Positions 31,131-42,070 of a stretch of 64,000 nucleotides of DNA are shown here, one piece after another. Source of the stretch: Hygrophila difformis (taxonomy: Eukaryota > Streptophyta > Magnoliopsida > Lamiales > Acanthaceae); assembly GCA_030278955.1 (NCBI GenBank), contig JAOANR010000014.1:33679453-33743452 (forward strand), read 5' to 3'. The position numbers were made by a program, and so were the translations under genes. The notes under the pieces are model-generated. The model made no database searches, was not told the origin of the DNA, and worked only from the letters and a program-made list of their open reading frames with translations. Each line of letters starts with the position of its first letter. Position 1 is the first letter of the stretch.

Positions 31131-31289
31131 CTTAAACGACGTCCAACGTCACGTAGGCTTGGTCCCAGACCACTCAACTTTCACAGTTCCAAACTGTGCT
31201 CCGGCAGAGTCTCCCCTTGCTGTTGACGAGTCGATGTAAGTGTCCAACACTTACAGAAGCTTTCCTCCACTAGCGGTTCGGAACCTGGT

Positions 31290-31301
31290 GCTCTGATACC
31301 A
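31290..31301 (-). other. Copia-2 primer binding site
   Basis: The minus strand reads TGGTATCAGAGC, a perfect match to the plant initiator-Met tRNA 3' end complement, 2 nt from the 5' LTR. Confidence 0.95.
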
Positions 31302-31303
31302 GT

Positions 31304-31905
31304 TGTTGGGAAAAATAAGCTCTGATACCAACACAAACACACGCACTATAGAGGACCTATGACAATTCACTCACACAACACCAACGCTTTAATGTTGGTT
31401 AGCCTTTGACTAAAATTCTTAGTGCACAAGGATACTTAGGCGGCAGGGCCGACCATATATCATTAGGCGGTATAACCGACCATATATTAGTTAGGCGGCA
31501 GGGCCGACCATATAACTAATGCAAGTGCACCAAGAACTTAACAAACCAAGGCTTAACCGAGAGACTTAAATAAAAAGAACACTTTTATAAATACACAACA
31601 CAATTGCAACACTCACTCCTTTAACACTCACTAAACTCACACCTTCTCTACACTACTACAAATGAAGAGCCTCACCCCTATTTATAGAGTGGACAAGAGT
31701 TCTAGAATACTCTAGGAAAATTATTATTAATTCTAAACCTAGATTATTCTACACAATTCCTTTTCTCCATATTTCTAGAATATTCTAAAATATTACTACA
31801 ATTTTCTAGATAATTATACTCACACACTAATTTCTCTAATATTCTAGAATATTCTATCACTTAATAACATTTATAACATTATTAAGTTTGCATTGATCTT
31901 TAACA
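31304..31905 (-). mobile_element. Copia-2 5' LTR
   Basis: Same 602-bp sequence as 27815-28416, with no difference noticed on reading. The outer edge TAACA is followed by the TSD GCACT. It also contains the internal primer-site mimic (31319-31330) and a minus-strand TATAAATA (31679-31686). Confidence 0.95.
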
Positions 31906-31953
31906 GCACTTGATCAAAACCAGGAGGATATGCATGCATTCAATCACATGTAT

Positions 31954-34113
31954 TCATTCATTCATTATAAATAATAGCATAAGTACACTCATCAAGGTTG
32001 TTTTGAGAATCAATATTTCCAAGGAAGGCCCATCTGATGGTACGCAATTATCCCATCTTTTATTAGGAATGGTTAGCTGAGAAGTGCCGTTTGTGGAATA
32101 ATTACTGCCTTTTGGTTTCGAGTCCAATGGAACTTCATTTGCTTTTGGAGGTAAAGGCAAAAGTTGGTCATCCCTTGGTTGTGGTACACTCGGCTGCCGC
32201 GTTAGGTTTGGTGTCGCTGCTGCAGCCATCGGAGGTGCAATCGCCACCGGCTCTACTTCTACAGCACAAACAAAAGTTATTCTTTCTGATCAAACTTAAT
32301 TAGAATATAATGCTCAAGTGCAACCATAGAGTTGCAGTAACAAAATCCGTAAGAATGTCTTTGTACATTTTGTATTTGGGTAAATGCCTAACGGTGAATC
32401 CATTTATCAGAATCTCTCAAAAGCTCCCGAAAGAACAGGTCCATAGTGTTGTGTGCCCGTGGTGTCTTGCCTGTCTGAACCACCACGGTCGCTACACCTC
32501 TCCTAATACACTAACTCTCCCTGCCCCTGCCACACCACTCTCAAATCTATTGCTACTAGTATCATATATATTCATATGTGCTTCTCCAGCCACATCATTG
32601 ATCAGATGCACCACTGCCATGCATTCAATTCAATATGCTTCTTGTGCCATATCGTTGCTTAGATCTATTGCCTCCGCCGTTGTACTCTTTTTTTTTTTAT
32701 CACCGCCTATTGGTTGGGTAAACCCAAGTTGGGGAGGAAAATTCGTTTTCTACCACATGATATTCTCCTTCCACAACTTGGATCCAAGGTTACAGAGTTC
32801 CGTTTTATTTGTATTTTTAGATATTTCCAACTTTTTGGTGTTAAAATAGAGTAAGTCTTACAATTTCTTGAAAAAATTTGAGTTCAAAAACAATACAATT
32901 GGTACCAAGTGGTGGAGAATGAGTTCAATTATTTTGATAAATTGTAACTCCACCATATTTTTTAACATTCAAGAGTCGAAAGAACCTAAATAATAATTCT
33001 CCTCCAAAGTTGGTAAAAAAATGAAAATTTGTAACATTGGCACTAATAAGTTGCGAAATTAGAGTATGATGTTGTACACTTGTACCAGAAAAGGATTTTC
33101 CACCAACTTGGGTTGAACCTAGTTAATATTTTTTGGATCTAAGATATTTAAAAAAGAAATAAAGAAATAAAGAAAAATCTATTACCGTATATGGGGGCAG
33201 GTTCAAGTGAGAATAAACCCAAAAGTGTTGTGTGAGTATTAGACTTTTTTTTAAAAAAAAAAAAAAAAAGTTTAAATGAAACGGTTCTATAGGAAAGGAA
33301 TTTAAAAAATAAATAAATACAATTCCTTGTATTGTTTGGAGCAGTAGAAAGATTTTAAAAAAAATTTATTTGTAATTCACTTGGTAAATTCTTTACCTTT
33401 TGGGTTTGAATAGGGAAAAGCCTTCCATTTCCGTCATTAAAATTATTCTTAAAATAATTAGAGGATTTTTGAAATTCTCTTTTCCAGTAGAAATGCAGTA
33501 ATCTGAACACGGCTGGTCGCGTGTGTCGCAGTACTACATTTGTTAATTTCAGCTTTATTTTGTTTGTCCAAGTATAGAACCATCAGTGTACATATCAGAC
33601 ATGTCGTCAATAAAAATCAATTTCCTAGGTGCTTACGATTTAAAGTGTGAGACTTGATGATGAACAAGCTCTAGCTAACAGTGCTAAAGATTGTTGATAT
33701 AGTTCATTCCTGTTTTATCGCTTTGTAGAGAATTTAAGCTTGTAAATGCGATGAGCCACAAAATTAAAGGAAGGAAGTAGCAACATACCATGGCAACGGG
33801 TAAGAGAAGGCATTGCGATGTAACAATTTGAGAAGGAAATTTCGACATGAGCATCAAAGACCGCATTATTTGAAGGGCCGAGCAAAGCACAGAGGCAATA
33901 GTATCCAGCTTCAAGGGCATGATTCAAAGCTGTGCAGCACAACCCCATGGATAATGGAGTCGTCTTGGTCGGAACCAAGCATTGCTGCAAATCTATACCT
34001 GTCAGTGAGCATCCATCGGGAATTGGCTGGGAATCAGAATTCACGATTGATACGGAAGCTGGCAGGACCGTGGCCATAATAATCCAAATCAACCGGATCC
34101 ACTGAATCCCCAT
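31954..34113 (-). CDS. GPI-type non-specific lipid transfer protein, two exons
   Basis: Exon 1 runs 34113-33789 and exon 2 is proposed at 32258-31954. Exon 1 begins MGIQWIRLIWIIMATVLPAS, a clear secretory signal peptide (an upstream in-frame Met at 34161 would add 16 polar residues and bury it). It then carries the eight-cysteine motif of plant lipid transfer proteins: C-x9-C-x13-CC-x12-C-x-C-x21-C-x9-C. These proteins hold hydrophobic ligands in a disulfide-bonded helical bundle outside the cell. The exon ends CATG|GTATGT. Exon 2 follows a TGTAG acceptor, keeps phase, is Pro/Ser/Asn-rich and ends in a hydrophobic tail (LILKTTLMSVLMLLFIMNE) as in GPI-anchored members. The total is about 209 aa. 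The intron (1.5 kb) holds a MITE candidate. The copia-2 insertion lies just 48 bp past the stop. The exon 2 join is inferred. Confidence 0.65.
32712..33119. mobile_element. MITE candidate in the lipid transfer protein intron
   Basis: About 410 bp of AT-rich DNA. The left end GGTTGGGTAAACCCAAGTTG and the complement of the right end GGTTCAACCCAAGTTGGTGG match with small indels, extending into GGAAAAT and TTTTCT words. No clear TSD, so the superfamily is open. Confidence 0.5.
33120..33788. other. Remaining intron of the lipid transfer protein gene
   Basis: AT-rich, with poly(A)/poly(T) runs near 33245-33270; no other feature seen. The GT donor of the gene is at 33788-33787 on the minus strand. 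Confidence 0.4.
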
Positions 34114-34607
34114 TTTTTTCGAATTTGTTAATTTGCTACTTGGACTAGTGAATTTTGGCAATGGTTACTTGAATGAATGTATTTAATCATATTCGGACAT
34201 TCTTTTTGCACTTTTTGGGTGCTTTTGGCATGTTTCTAACCTACTCAGGTCATCAAGGTCTTGCTTCATTCCTGTGATGTAAAACATCCTGTATTATTTT
34301 TGGATTTTTTTCCCTAAAATTTTGTTTAAGTATGTTTCAATCCTTTTGGGTTGGTGTCATTTGAGAGGAAAGTAGTTTGTCATCACAATACAAATCCCAA
34401 GTCAATAGTCAAATCCATGCAATGGGGGTGGACCCATTTGTAGATAGAATTTCAATGTCGTTGGAGTACTGAGCAAAAGAACGAAAAAGAAAATGAAAAA
34501 ATGCAAGTGTTGTGGATTAATAAGATTATGTTTTTATATATGTATTCTTAGATTAATACTCCATATGATCACCTAGGATGTATAGGTTGTTCAGAAAAAA
34601 AAAAATA
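34114..34607 (-). promoter_or_regulatory. Upstream region of the lipid transfer protein gene
   Basis: AT-rich non-coding DNA that should include the promoter on the minus strand. No convincing TATA box at standard spacing was picked out. A Stowaway MITE begins about 500 bp upstream of the ATG. Confidence 0.4.
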
Positions 34608-34843
34608 CTCCCTATATCCCATTTGAAATGTCCCACTTTTGTATATATAATCCAATACATTTATTTAATCGTTAATATCTTAAAATATAGAGAAGTAAAA
34701 ATTTAAAAAAAAATTCTACAACTATGCGACAAGAATCTAACAAGATCTTACTTGACTATAATTTTTTCAATATAACTGCAACTAAAATTTAGGTCAAACA
34801 TATATAATGAACAGTGTAAAAAGTCCAAATGAGACAGAGCAAG
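34608..34843. mobile_element. Stowaway-like MITE upstream of the lipid transfer protein gene
   Basis: A 236-bp element starts CTCCCTATATCCCATTTGAA and ends with the imperfect complement TCCAAATGAGACAGAGCAAG, flanked by TA. The internal text (cttacttgactataattttt) is typical of this group. Confidence 0.75.
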
Positions 34844-34845
34844 TA

Positions 34846-35892
34846 TTAAAATAGACCAGAATGAGTAGGAGTGTCAATATCTTATTTTAGCCGACTAAAA
34901 ATCCTATTATTGCAATCCGGTTTCTGTAATGGCATAACAATTGCCAGCAGGTGCAGACAACGCTAAAAATGATGTGTAACCCTTTGTAAAGTGATGTATA
35001 AGCCTTATAAAGTGATGTATAGACGGTAGTTTGTTTTTTATTAGTTTTTTGTTCATAACCTTCATCCATCACTTTTTGATACTCACACATCATTTCATAT
35101 ACACATACCCATCACTTTTGAATGTGTCAGCACCTACAGGCCGCCAGCACCCTAACGATTTCCCTAAAATAATAAGCTAAGACACGGGTTGTTGATTGAA
35201 AAATTGGTCAAATGTCATAGAACCATTTTATAGGCGCTCACTTACAAATGATTAGCCATCAGTATAGATTGATCATGCAAAGAAGTGTACGATAATTGTC
35301 TTATTCGTGTTCTTCATGGTGATATGCATCCCACGTAACATTTACATGAAACGTGTTCTAAGATACCCTAAATAATTATTATACAAATAATATGTTTCAA
35401 TAAATTTTACTTGTCGACGTCAAGTCCCTTCACTTTTAACATTCATGTTGAGAGTTCGATTTCCCACATACCCCCTTATCTCCTTAGCTTTGTTCCTTCG
35501 TAATTTATATGTCGTTGACTCCCGTCTTCTATATTGTGCCTATATAGGCTGTTATAATCTAAACTAAATAAAAAAATATAATTACATAAAATTTTCCTAT
35601 TAATGGAAAATAGTATTGTTAAAACCAAAAAAAAAAGTGGGACCCACAAATCAACAAGAAGCCCATTTTTGAGAAATTTTGGCCTAAAATAATAGCCGCC
35701 GGTGGAGCCCATCCAATTGTACTCAACTCCTCAAGGTGTCTGAGGCTACCAGATGTCATCGGGTAGCTTGTTGGTGTCCTCAAGTGCCTCAGGCCAAGTG
35801 TCCTTAAAACTACCAAGTGTCCTCAAGGCTCATCAGGTCAGATGCTGACTCTACAACCGGTTATGTAACCTTTTTGCACGTGAGAAATGTAG
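34846..35892. other. Unassigned intergenic sequence
   Basis: AT-rich, with a few short repeats: GTGATGTATA words at 34965-35025 and CCAAGTGTCCT words at 35780-35830. No gene supported. Confidence 0.5.
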
Positions 35893-36300
35893 TCACAAAA
35901 CTATGATCGGCCGAAAGACAGTAATATAGAGATGAACGGATACGAATACTCTGATATGGAGGTCGATAGTGAGGTTGTATGTATGACGTTATCAATGGCG
36001 GAAAGGTTGCTGAGCAGACTGTGCCACAATTAGTGAAAGCAAGCCATTCCTTATCTTAAGTTGCAACATAATTCTGTCAAGCGGGCTAGAGCTAACACTT
36101 AAATGCCTCAAAATAAGGGGTCCAACAAGGAACCAAATTTCTACGTTAGCGAGGTGGAGGAGATTTTTGATGACCTCCTCAATGAATGACAATTGAGACT
36201 ACCAAGAGGCCAACAATTGGCCACCTCCAAAGAAGTTAAGGGAATTAGTTATTGCAAAATGCATAAGCACTTTATCAATACGATAAGCCAGTTTCGTCTA

Positions 36301-36398
36301 ATCAACAAAGCTTTGCATACCGGTCAGTTTCACATAATCAACAAAGCTTTGCATACCGGTCAGTTTCACATAATCAACAAAGCTTTGCATACCGACTG
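36301..36398 (+). repeat. 36-bp tandem repeat, 2.7 units, in gypsy-3 gag
   Basis: The unit starts ATCAACAAAGCTTTGCATAC and repeats at 36301, 36337 and 36373 (last partial). It is a multiple of 3, so it adds INKALHTGQFHI repeats without a frameshift. Confidence 0.95.
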
Positions 36399-39144
36399 TT
36401 TGAAGTTTTTACATATGGGAGTGGATGATGGACCTTTTATCCAATCACAATAACGATGCAAACAGGACCATCAGAAGCCGTTCTGGTGATACTAGTATAA
36501 GGAGTTACAGTAGACATGGACATACCCTGATGGAACAACGAGGTTCAAATTAGGAATCAGGTAATGGTTTGGAAAAGGCCTACACGAAGGCCATCCATGG
36601 TCTACGACAATACCTGGGTAAACAATGCCCATTTTCCGCTAGTGGATGTAGATTTTAGGTTCCCAGGGATGGCGCAGACTCTAATATGCAGAGCCAGGAG
36701 ACAGTATGCTGATCCATAGGGGTAGTAGTGGAACGAAGGTTGCTCTCATACTCCCCACAAATACCCCTTCAATGTGGGGCCCCGGTGGCTCATGTCGTAT
36801 AAGTAAAATGCAGACGAAAGGAAGGTGTTGACAACAATAGCAAATCTGCTATTGCGAGTAAGCCTGATAACGCAGATGTCCAAGTCGAACCTCATACGGA
36901 TAACACTACTATTTCTGTTCATACGGATGAACTCAAATAGTTGATTTCAGTTACAGAGAGTCTTTAGTGAGTGTATAGAACAAAAGGGTAAATAAAGTAC
37001 ATTATGAGTTTGAGGACGACCTTGCTTCAACTCTGTTTGGAGATTTACTCCGGAAGAATCAGAGGCCTTAATGGTAGAAGAGGGGCAAACTGAAAATATT
37101 GCTATGCCGAAAGATCCCGAGTCACCCAAAACACAAAATGTGAGGAGTTCGTGCTAGATGTAGTGGCGTAGGGGAATGAGGTGGCAAAAAGGCGACATTG
37201 TTGCCATTATTATTAGCATGTCACAAGTTGCTATGGCGGAGCTGGGAGTTGAACAAGACTGTGCTAGTGCTAAGTCCTTGGAAGAACCAGTGGGGGCCTA
37301 CATCCATGCTGCGTACGATGACAAGGAACCAGATATAGTGTGTGGGATGTTCTGTCCATAATCATTGAGCCATTGCTCATGGATGTCCCACTACATCTCA
37401 AACTACATCTCAAACCACTGTACATCCAAGCCCATATCAACGAGAAAAGATTCAATAGGGTATTCGTGGAAAATGGGGCGGTTTGCAATTTCATGCCATT
37501 TGCTACACTCAAGAAAATTGGCAAAACAAAAGAAGACTTGGTGGAAGCAGACTAGGAACTATTATGATTCAATGGCCACACCACCAAACCACTGGGAATG
37601 CTAACTACAGTAATTGGCATTGAGCAAAGGTCGTATCCATTATTCTTTTTGTGGTGGATACCCTACCACATATTCTGAATTACTTGGTCATGACAGGATT
37701 TATACTGCCAAGTATGTTCCCTTCACTTTGCGCACCAAAAGCTCTTGTTCTGGGGGGATCGGAGGTGATCACAGTCAACGTTCATCAGAATCCATTCCAA
37801 TGAAGACATCGTTATAAGTGATGTCGTACTCTATGAATCTGACATACTGCTAATTAGCATGATTAGTATCGTCAGTGCATGCCCCATGCCTGACTGCAAG
37901 TTAGCAAGGTAGGAGTATGTATTCTATTAACCGGACTAGTCTGTAGGTGGCTCCATAGCCAAAGATATTAATTTATGTAAAAAATAATTATATAAGTGTC
38001 GAGTCCAAAGAATGAAAATACTATTCTCGATTCATTGTCAATTACCCTTTTAAATATTTGCCAAGAAGATAATGAACCTAAAGAAAGATCGAAACATGGG
38101 AATCTTTCTTTCCCATCCTAAGTAAGGTGTGTCTTCCTTTTTGGCGAGAAAGTGCTTGTTGTCAGCCAGCATCGATGCGCATTAAGACCTGCTCCATCAC
38201 ATGTGGCACTCAATTTACTATATTTTTCTTTAATAGTTGCCATATATAACGTTGACCCTTCTTTGGTTTGACTATTTGACATTGGTTCATCATGGTAATT
38301 TATTAGAAAAACTTGAGCCAACAGTATATGCGCCAGACCCTTGGTCGAATTTGACATTGGTGATGATAGAAAACGAGAGCAATAATTATAAGTGGTTTAT
38401 TAGCAAAAGACTAGCAAATGAATTGCTACAATTTGTGACAAAACATCAGGATTGCCTTACTTGGAATTGTGTTGATATGCTATGGCTGGATAGAAACCTA
38501 ATAGAACACCGCCTTCTTATCAAGCTCAATCATTGGCCAGTAAAGCAGCCCCAAGGTGTTTTAACCCATAATTGATTCCTAAATTTGCAGAAGAGATTAA
38601 GAAATTGTTGGACGCCAAATTCATCCGGCCTTACAGATAACAGAGTGGTTGTCTAACGCCGTCCCTATTGCCAAGAAGAATGGACGGCTATGATGGGTAT
38701 AACCAGATTGGCTGAAGAGGACACTGCCAAGACAATATTAAGATAGCATGGGCTATAGGAATATACGACTGGGTGGTAACGCGCTTTGGCTTGAAGAACG
38801 TCGGAGCCGCTTACCAAAGAGCAATGAACACCTACTCCACAATTTAATTGACAAAACCCATAAGTACATATAGATGATGCGATCGTCATATGTCCAGAAT
38901 TCAGACAACATTTGATAGACCTAAAGTAAGCTTTTGTTAGAATGAGAAAGTATCATCTTAAGATAAACCCCACGAAATGTGTCTTTGGAGTATCAACAGG
39001 TAATGATTTAGATTTTCTAATTCATCAATGGGGGATAGAGGTTGATGGAAATTTGGTAATTACCTTAGAAGGTTCATAACCAATGCCACTGGTAAACTTA
39101 AACCTCTAACAAAATTGGTTAAAGGAAAAACATGGTCCGACATT

Positions 39145-39551
39145 AGGGTGGGAATAGGCCAGGCCGCTCGACAGGGGCCTACGGCCTGGCCTATTTTAGG
39201 CCTAGCCCGGTATGGCCTTTTTACAAAATAGGTCAGGCCCGAATAATTTTTAAGGTCTGTTTAATTATATAAGCCTAGGCCGGACCTCATTAAAAGCCTA
39301 TTAGGCCTTAGATTTTTATATAATTTTTTGTAATTTATTAATATATTTATTAACATTATTATTTATTATTTATTTAATAATTAAATCGACCTCTAAAAAG
39401 CCTAAAATACGGCCTATTTACACGAAAAGGCTAGGCCTGGGCCTATAAACTAGGCCTATGAAAGGCCATAGGCCAGGCTCAGGCCTTTCAAAAATTAAAT
39501 AGGCCTAGGCCGTTTAAGGTCAAGCCTGGCTTGGCCTGGCCCATTCCCACC
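39145..39551. mobile_element. hAT-like MITE in gypsy-3 RNase H region
   Basis: 407 bp with ends AGGGTGGGAATAGGCCAGGC and GCCTGGCCCATTCCCACC as inverted repeats, and 8-bp TSDs CCGACATT at 39137-39144 and 39552-39559. Removing it restores the reading TWSDIEWGP of gypsy-3, which confirms the insertion. Subterminal AGGCCTAGGCC words are numerous. Confidence 0.85.
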
Positions 39552-39826
39552 CCGACATTGAATGGGGACCTAAACAAAATGAATGTTTAGAATTTATCAA
39601 GACATCACTTGTCCACCCTCCTGTGCTTGTTCCACCTAGGCTAGAATAAATATTAAAACGTTATTTGGCTTCATCTGATGTAGCTATTGGTTGCTTATTG
39701 GCACAATTCCGAGATAACGGAAAAGAAAGGCTCATATACTATCTCAGTAAGTCATTAATAGGGACAGACTTAAATTATCATTTTGTCGAGAAACTATATT
39801 TCTCGCTGGTGCGATTTACAGGACTA

Positions 39827-40426
39827 ATTTTCATATAGGATCCCGATCTTAATAATCTTGATTTACAACACTAATTTCGCCTTAATTATTGCCACATCAT
39901 CTAATGAGGCTAATTAAGGGGCCAAATGACGAAATTGTTTAAATTAGAATACTTAAAGAAAGATTTTAGTAATTATCAATGTTAAATGACAAAATTGGTA
40001 ATTAAAGATACATACATACTGATAACAATTAAATCCATTCACTTTTCGTCAATTCATTCAAGAAATCAATCTACTACAAGAAAAAGTATATTTACTAACG
40101 GTAAAATGTCAACTATCTGTGTTGGTGTGATGTTTTTGCATTACATCTTTTTGGTTTATAGAGGATGAAATACAGACTGACTTGGATGAGAGCCACTTAT
40201 TTCCATGGCTTCAAAAGAAAGAGTTAAACTAATAAACAAATTTTTAATCTCACTTAAAATTTTGAAATTTTTAATAATAAAATATAATTATTAGTTTAAA
40301 AAATTGTTTTATTTTAGTTTAATAATATAATTCATAAATTATTATAAAAACAATAATATATTAATCTTGAAAGATTCTTTATAATTTTATTTCGCAACCG
40401 CTAAACTCTAAAATTAAATATCAAAG
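39827..40426. other. Unassigned sequence, with a CACTA-like word
   Basis: AT-rich. TACTACAAGAAAAAG at about 40073-40087 resembles the CACTACAAGAAA terminus of CACTA transposons. No partner end was found, so no element is called. Confidence 0.35.
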
Positions 40427-40680
40427 CGCATGTTTGGGAAATAGTTAGAGTTTAGCGTCTGGAGTTTGGAGTTCAGAGTCTGGAGTTTGAAATTAATGGT
40501 GAAAAATAATTTTCAATTTGAATAATGGTGTTTGGTAATGCAATTTTAAATTAGAGTTTAGAGTCTGGAGTTTGGAAAGCTAAAAGCTGGGGGAGAGGTG
40601 TAATACCATATAAATTACCCGAAATAATTGTAATTCACTAAAGAGACTTTTATTAGATATTTAATCACTTGCTTAAAAAA

Positions 40681-41560
40681 TTAGTATATTGATTTTTCTA
40701 CAAAACAACACTTGAAAAACTATATATGTAAATTTGTCTTTTCCAAAAGAAATATGAATTTCAATATCATGGGTAATAGAATTATATAGTTTATGGAATA
40801 TTTTTTTTAAATCTATTGTTTAAATTATATATATAAGTTTTTATATATATACACATTGGTCTTGAAAATTATTATGAGGATAGTATGTGAATATTTTAAG
40901 TACTTTGATATTCATTATGGAATAAATTTTTATAAAAATAAAAGTATGAGTTTTTTTATGTGAATCTATGAGAATTAACTTTTATATATAAGAAAATATA
41001 TTCATATATTATAATTTTTATTTGATGATGACATGAAGACTTTGTGGTTTGAGTATTGTTATGAATAAAATAAAACCATGCAAGTATATTATTATTATCT
41101 TTTTGAAAGCACATTAATAATTAGTATATTGATTTTTCTACAAAACAACACTTGAAAAACTATATATGTAAATTTGTCTTTTCCAAAAGAAATATGAATT
41201 TCAATATCATGGGTAATAGAATTATATAGTTTATGGAATATTTTTTTTAAATCTATTGTTTAAATTATATATATAAGTTTTTATATATATACACATTGGT
41301 CTTGAAAATTATTATGAGGATAGTATGTGAATATTTTAAGTACTTTGATATTCATTATGGAATAAATTTTTATAAAAATAAAAGTATGAGTTTTTTTATG
41401 TGAATCTATGAGAATTAACTTTTATATATAAGAAAATATATTCATAGATTATAATTTTTATTTGATGATGACATGAAGACTTTGTGGTTTGAGTATTGTT
41501 ATGAATAAAATAAAACCATGCAAGTATATTATTATTATCTTTTTGAAAGCACATTAATAT
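40681..41560 (+). repeat. 440-bp tandem duplication in Tekay 5' LTR
   Basis: TTAGTATATTGATTTTTCTA occurs at 40681 and again at 41121, and the text between repeats almost exactly (one noted change: TTCATATATT against TTCATAGATT). The 3' LTR has one unit only. Confidence 0.95.
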
Positions 41561-42062
41561 AAATACAATACTTGAAATAAATAAATAAATATTATATTAT
41601 CATATCCAACTCATTGAGTATAAATGCATGCCACTAAATAATGGCAAGAATAATGATTTTTGTAGACAAGCTAATACTTCAATCATTTTCATGATACACT
41701 ACTTATACAAATATAAGGTTAAAAGGAATTGCAAGAAATTTTCTTCCTAAATAAATAGATGAAAAATCCACATGATTAACAAGTGTCTTGGATGAATGGC
41801 TAGCAAAGAAAGGTGATCAATTATCTCTTGAACCCACCAAGATTAATAGCCTCTATAATAGGCAAACTATTATGTTAATAGACAACATGATGGACAAAAT
41901 TAATAGCCTCCCAAATTAATAGCCTCTTTGTTAGGCTATAAGGACCAAATGAGTGGATACAAATACTCTAACCATTATTGCTCAAGACACACTTAATTGG
42001 ATGATTGGTGAGGTTGTAATCACTCTCACAATGTGTCATGTTCAATTGTTCAAATCTTAGCC

Positions 42063-42070
42063 TATAAATA
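42063..42070 (+). promoter_or_regulatory. TATA box of Tekay 5' LTR
   Basis: TATAAATA followed by GAGGGAG. The matching site in the 3' LTR is 58932-58939. Confidence 0.65.

Larger units (their letters stand above)
27815..31905 (-). mobile_element. Copia-2: full-length but RT-less Ty1/copia element
   Basis: 4.09 kb with two 602-bp LTRs that look identical on reading, flanked by TSD GCACT at 27810-27814 and 31906-31910. It has a perfect initiator-Met primer site, a polypurine tract and one intact ORF covering Gag, protease and integrase. RT and RNase H are absent. It would need RT supplied by another element. Confidence 0.95.
35893..39826 (+). pseudogene. gypsy-3: decayed Tat-type Ty3/gypsy relic, relative of gypsy-2
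   Basis: Plus-strand pieces match gypsy-2 in order. Gag has EMNGYEYSDMEVDSEVVC (about 35930) and RLPRGQQLATSKEVKGISYC (36193-36255). The linker has TNTPSMWGP near 36765. Protease has RVFVENGAVCNFMPFATLKK (37458-37517), with the catalytic Asp changed to Glu. RT has EEIKKLLDAKFIRPYR (38588-38635), a palm region and the RT tail near 38960-39040. After a MITE insertion the first RNase H follows (PPVLVP, YLASSDVAIGCLLAQF, LIYYLSKSL). Many stops and frameshifts; no LTRs were found. It is older than gypsy-2 and keeps the first RNase H that gypsy-2 lost. Confidence 0.85.

Noticed and set aside
32310..32849. 179-codon plus frame
   Set aside because: It crosses the antisense intron of the lipid transfer protein gene and the MITE candidate; codon texture is random and no motif is seen.
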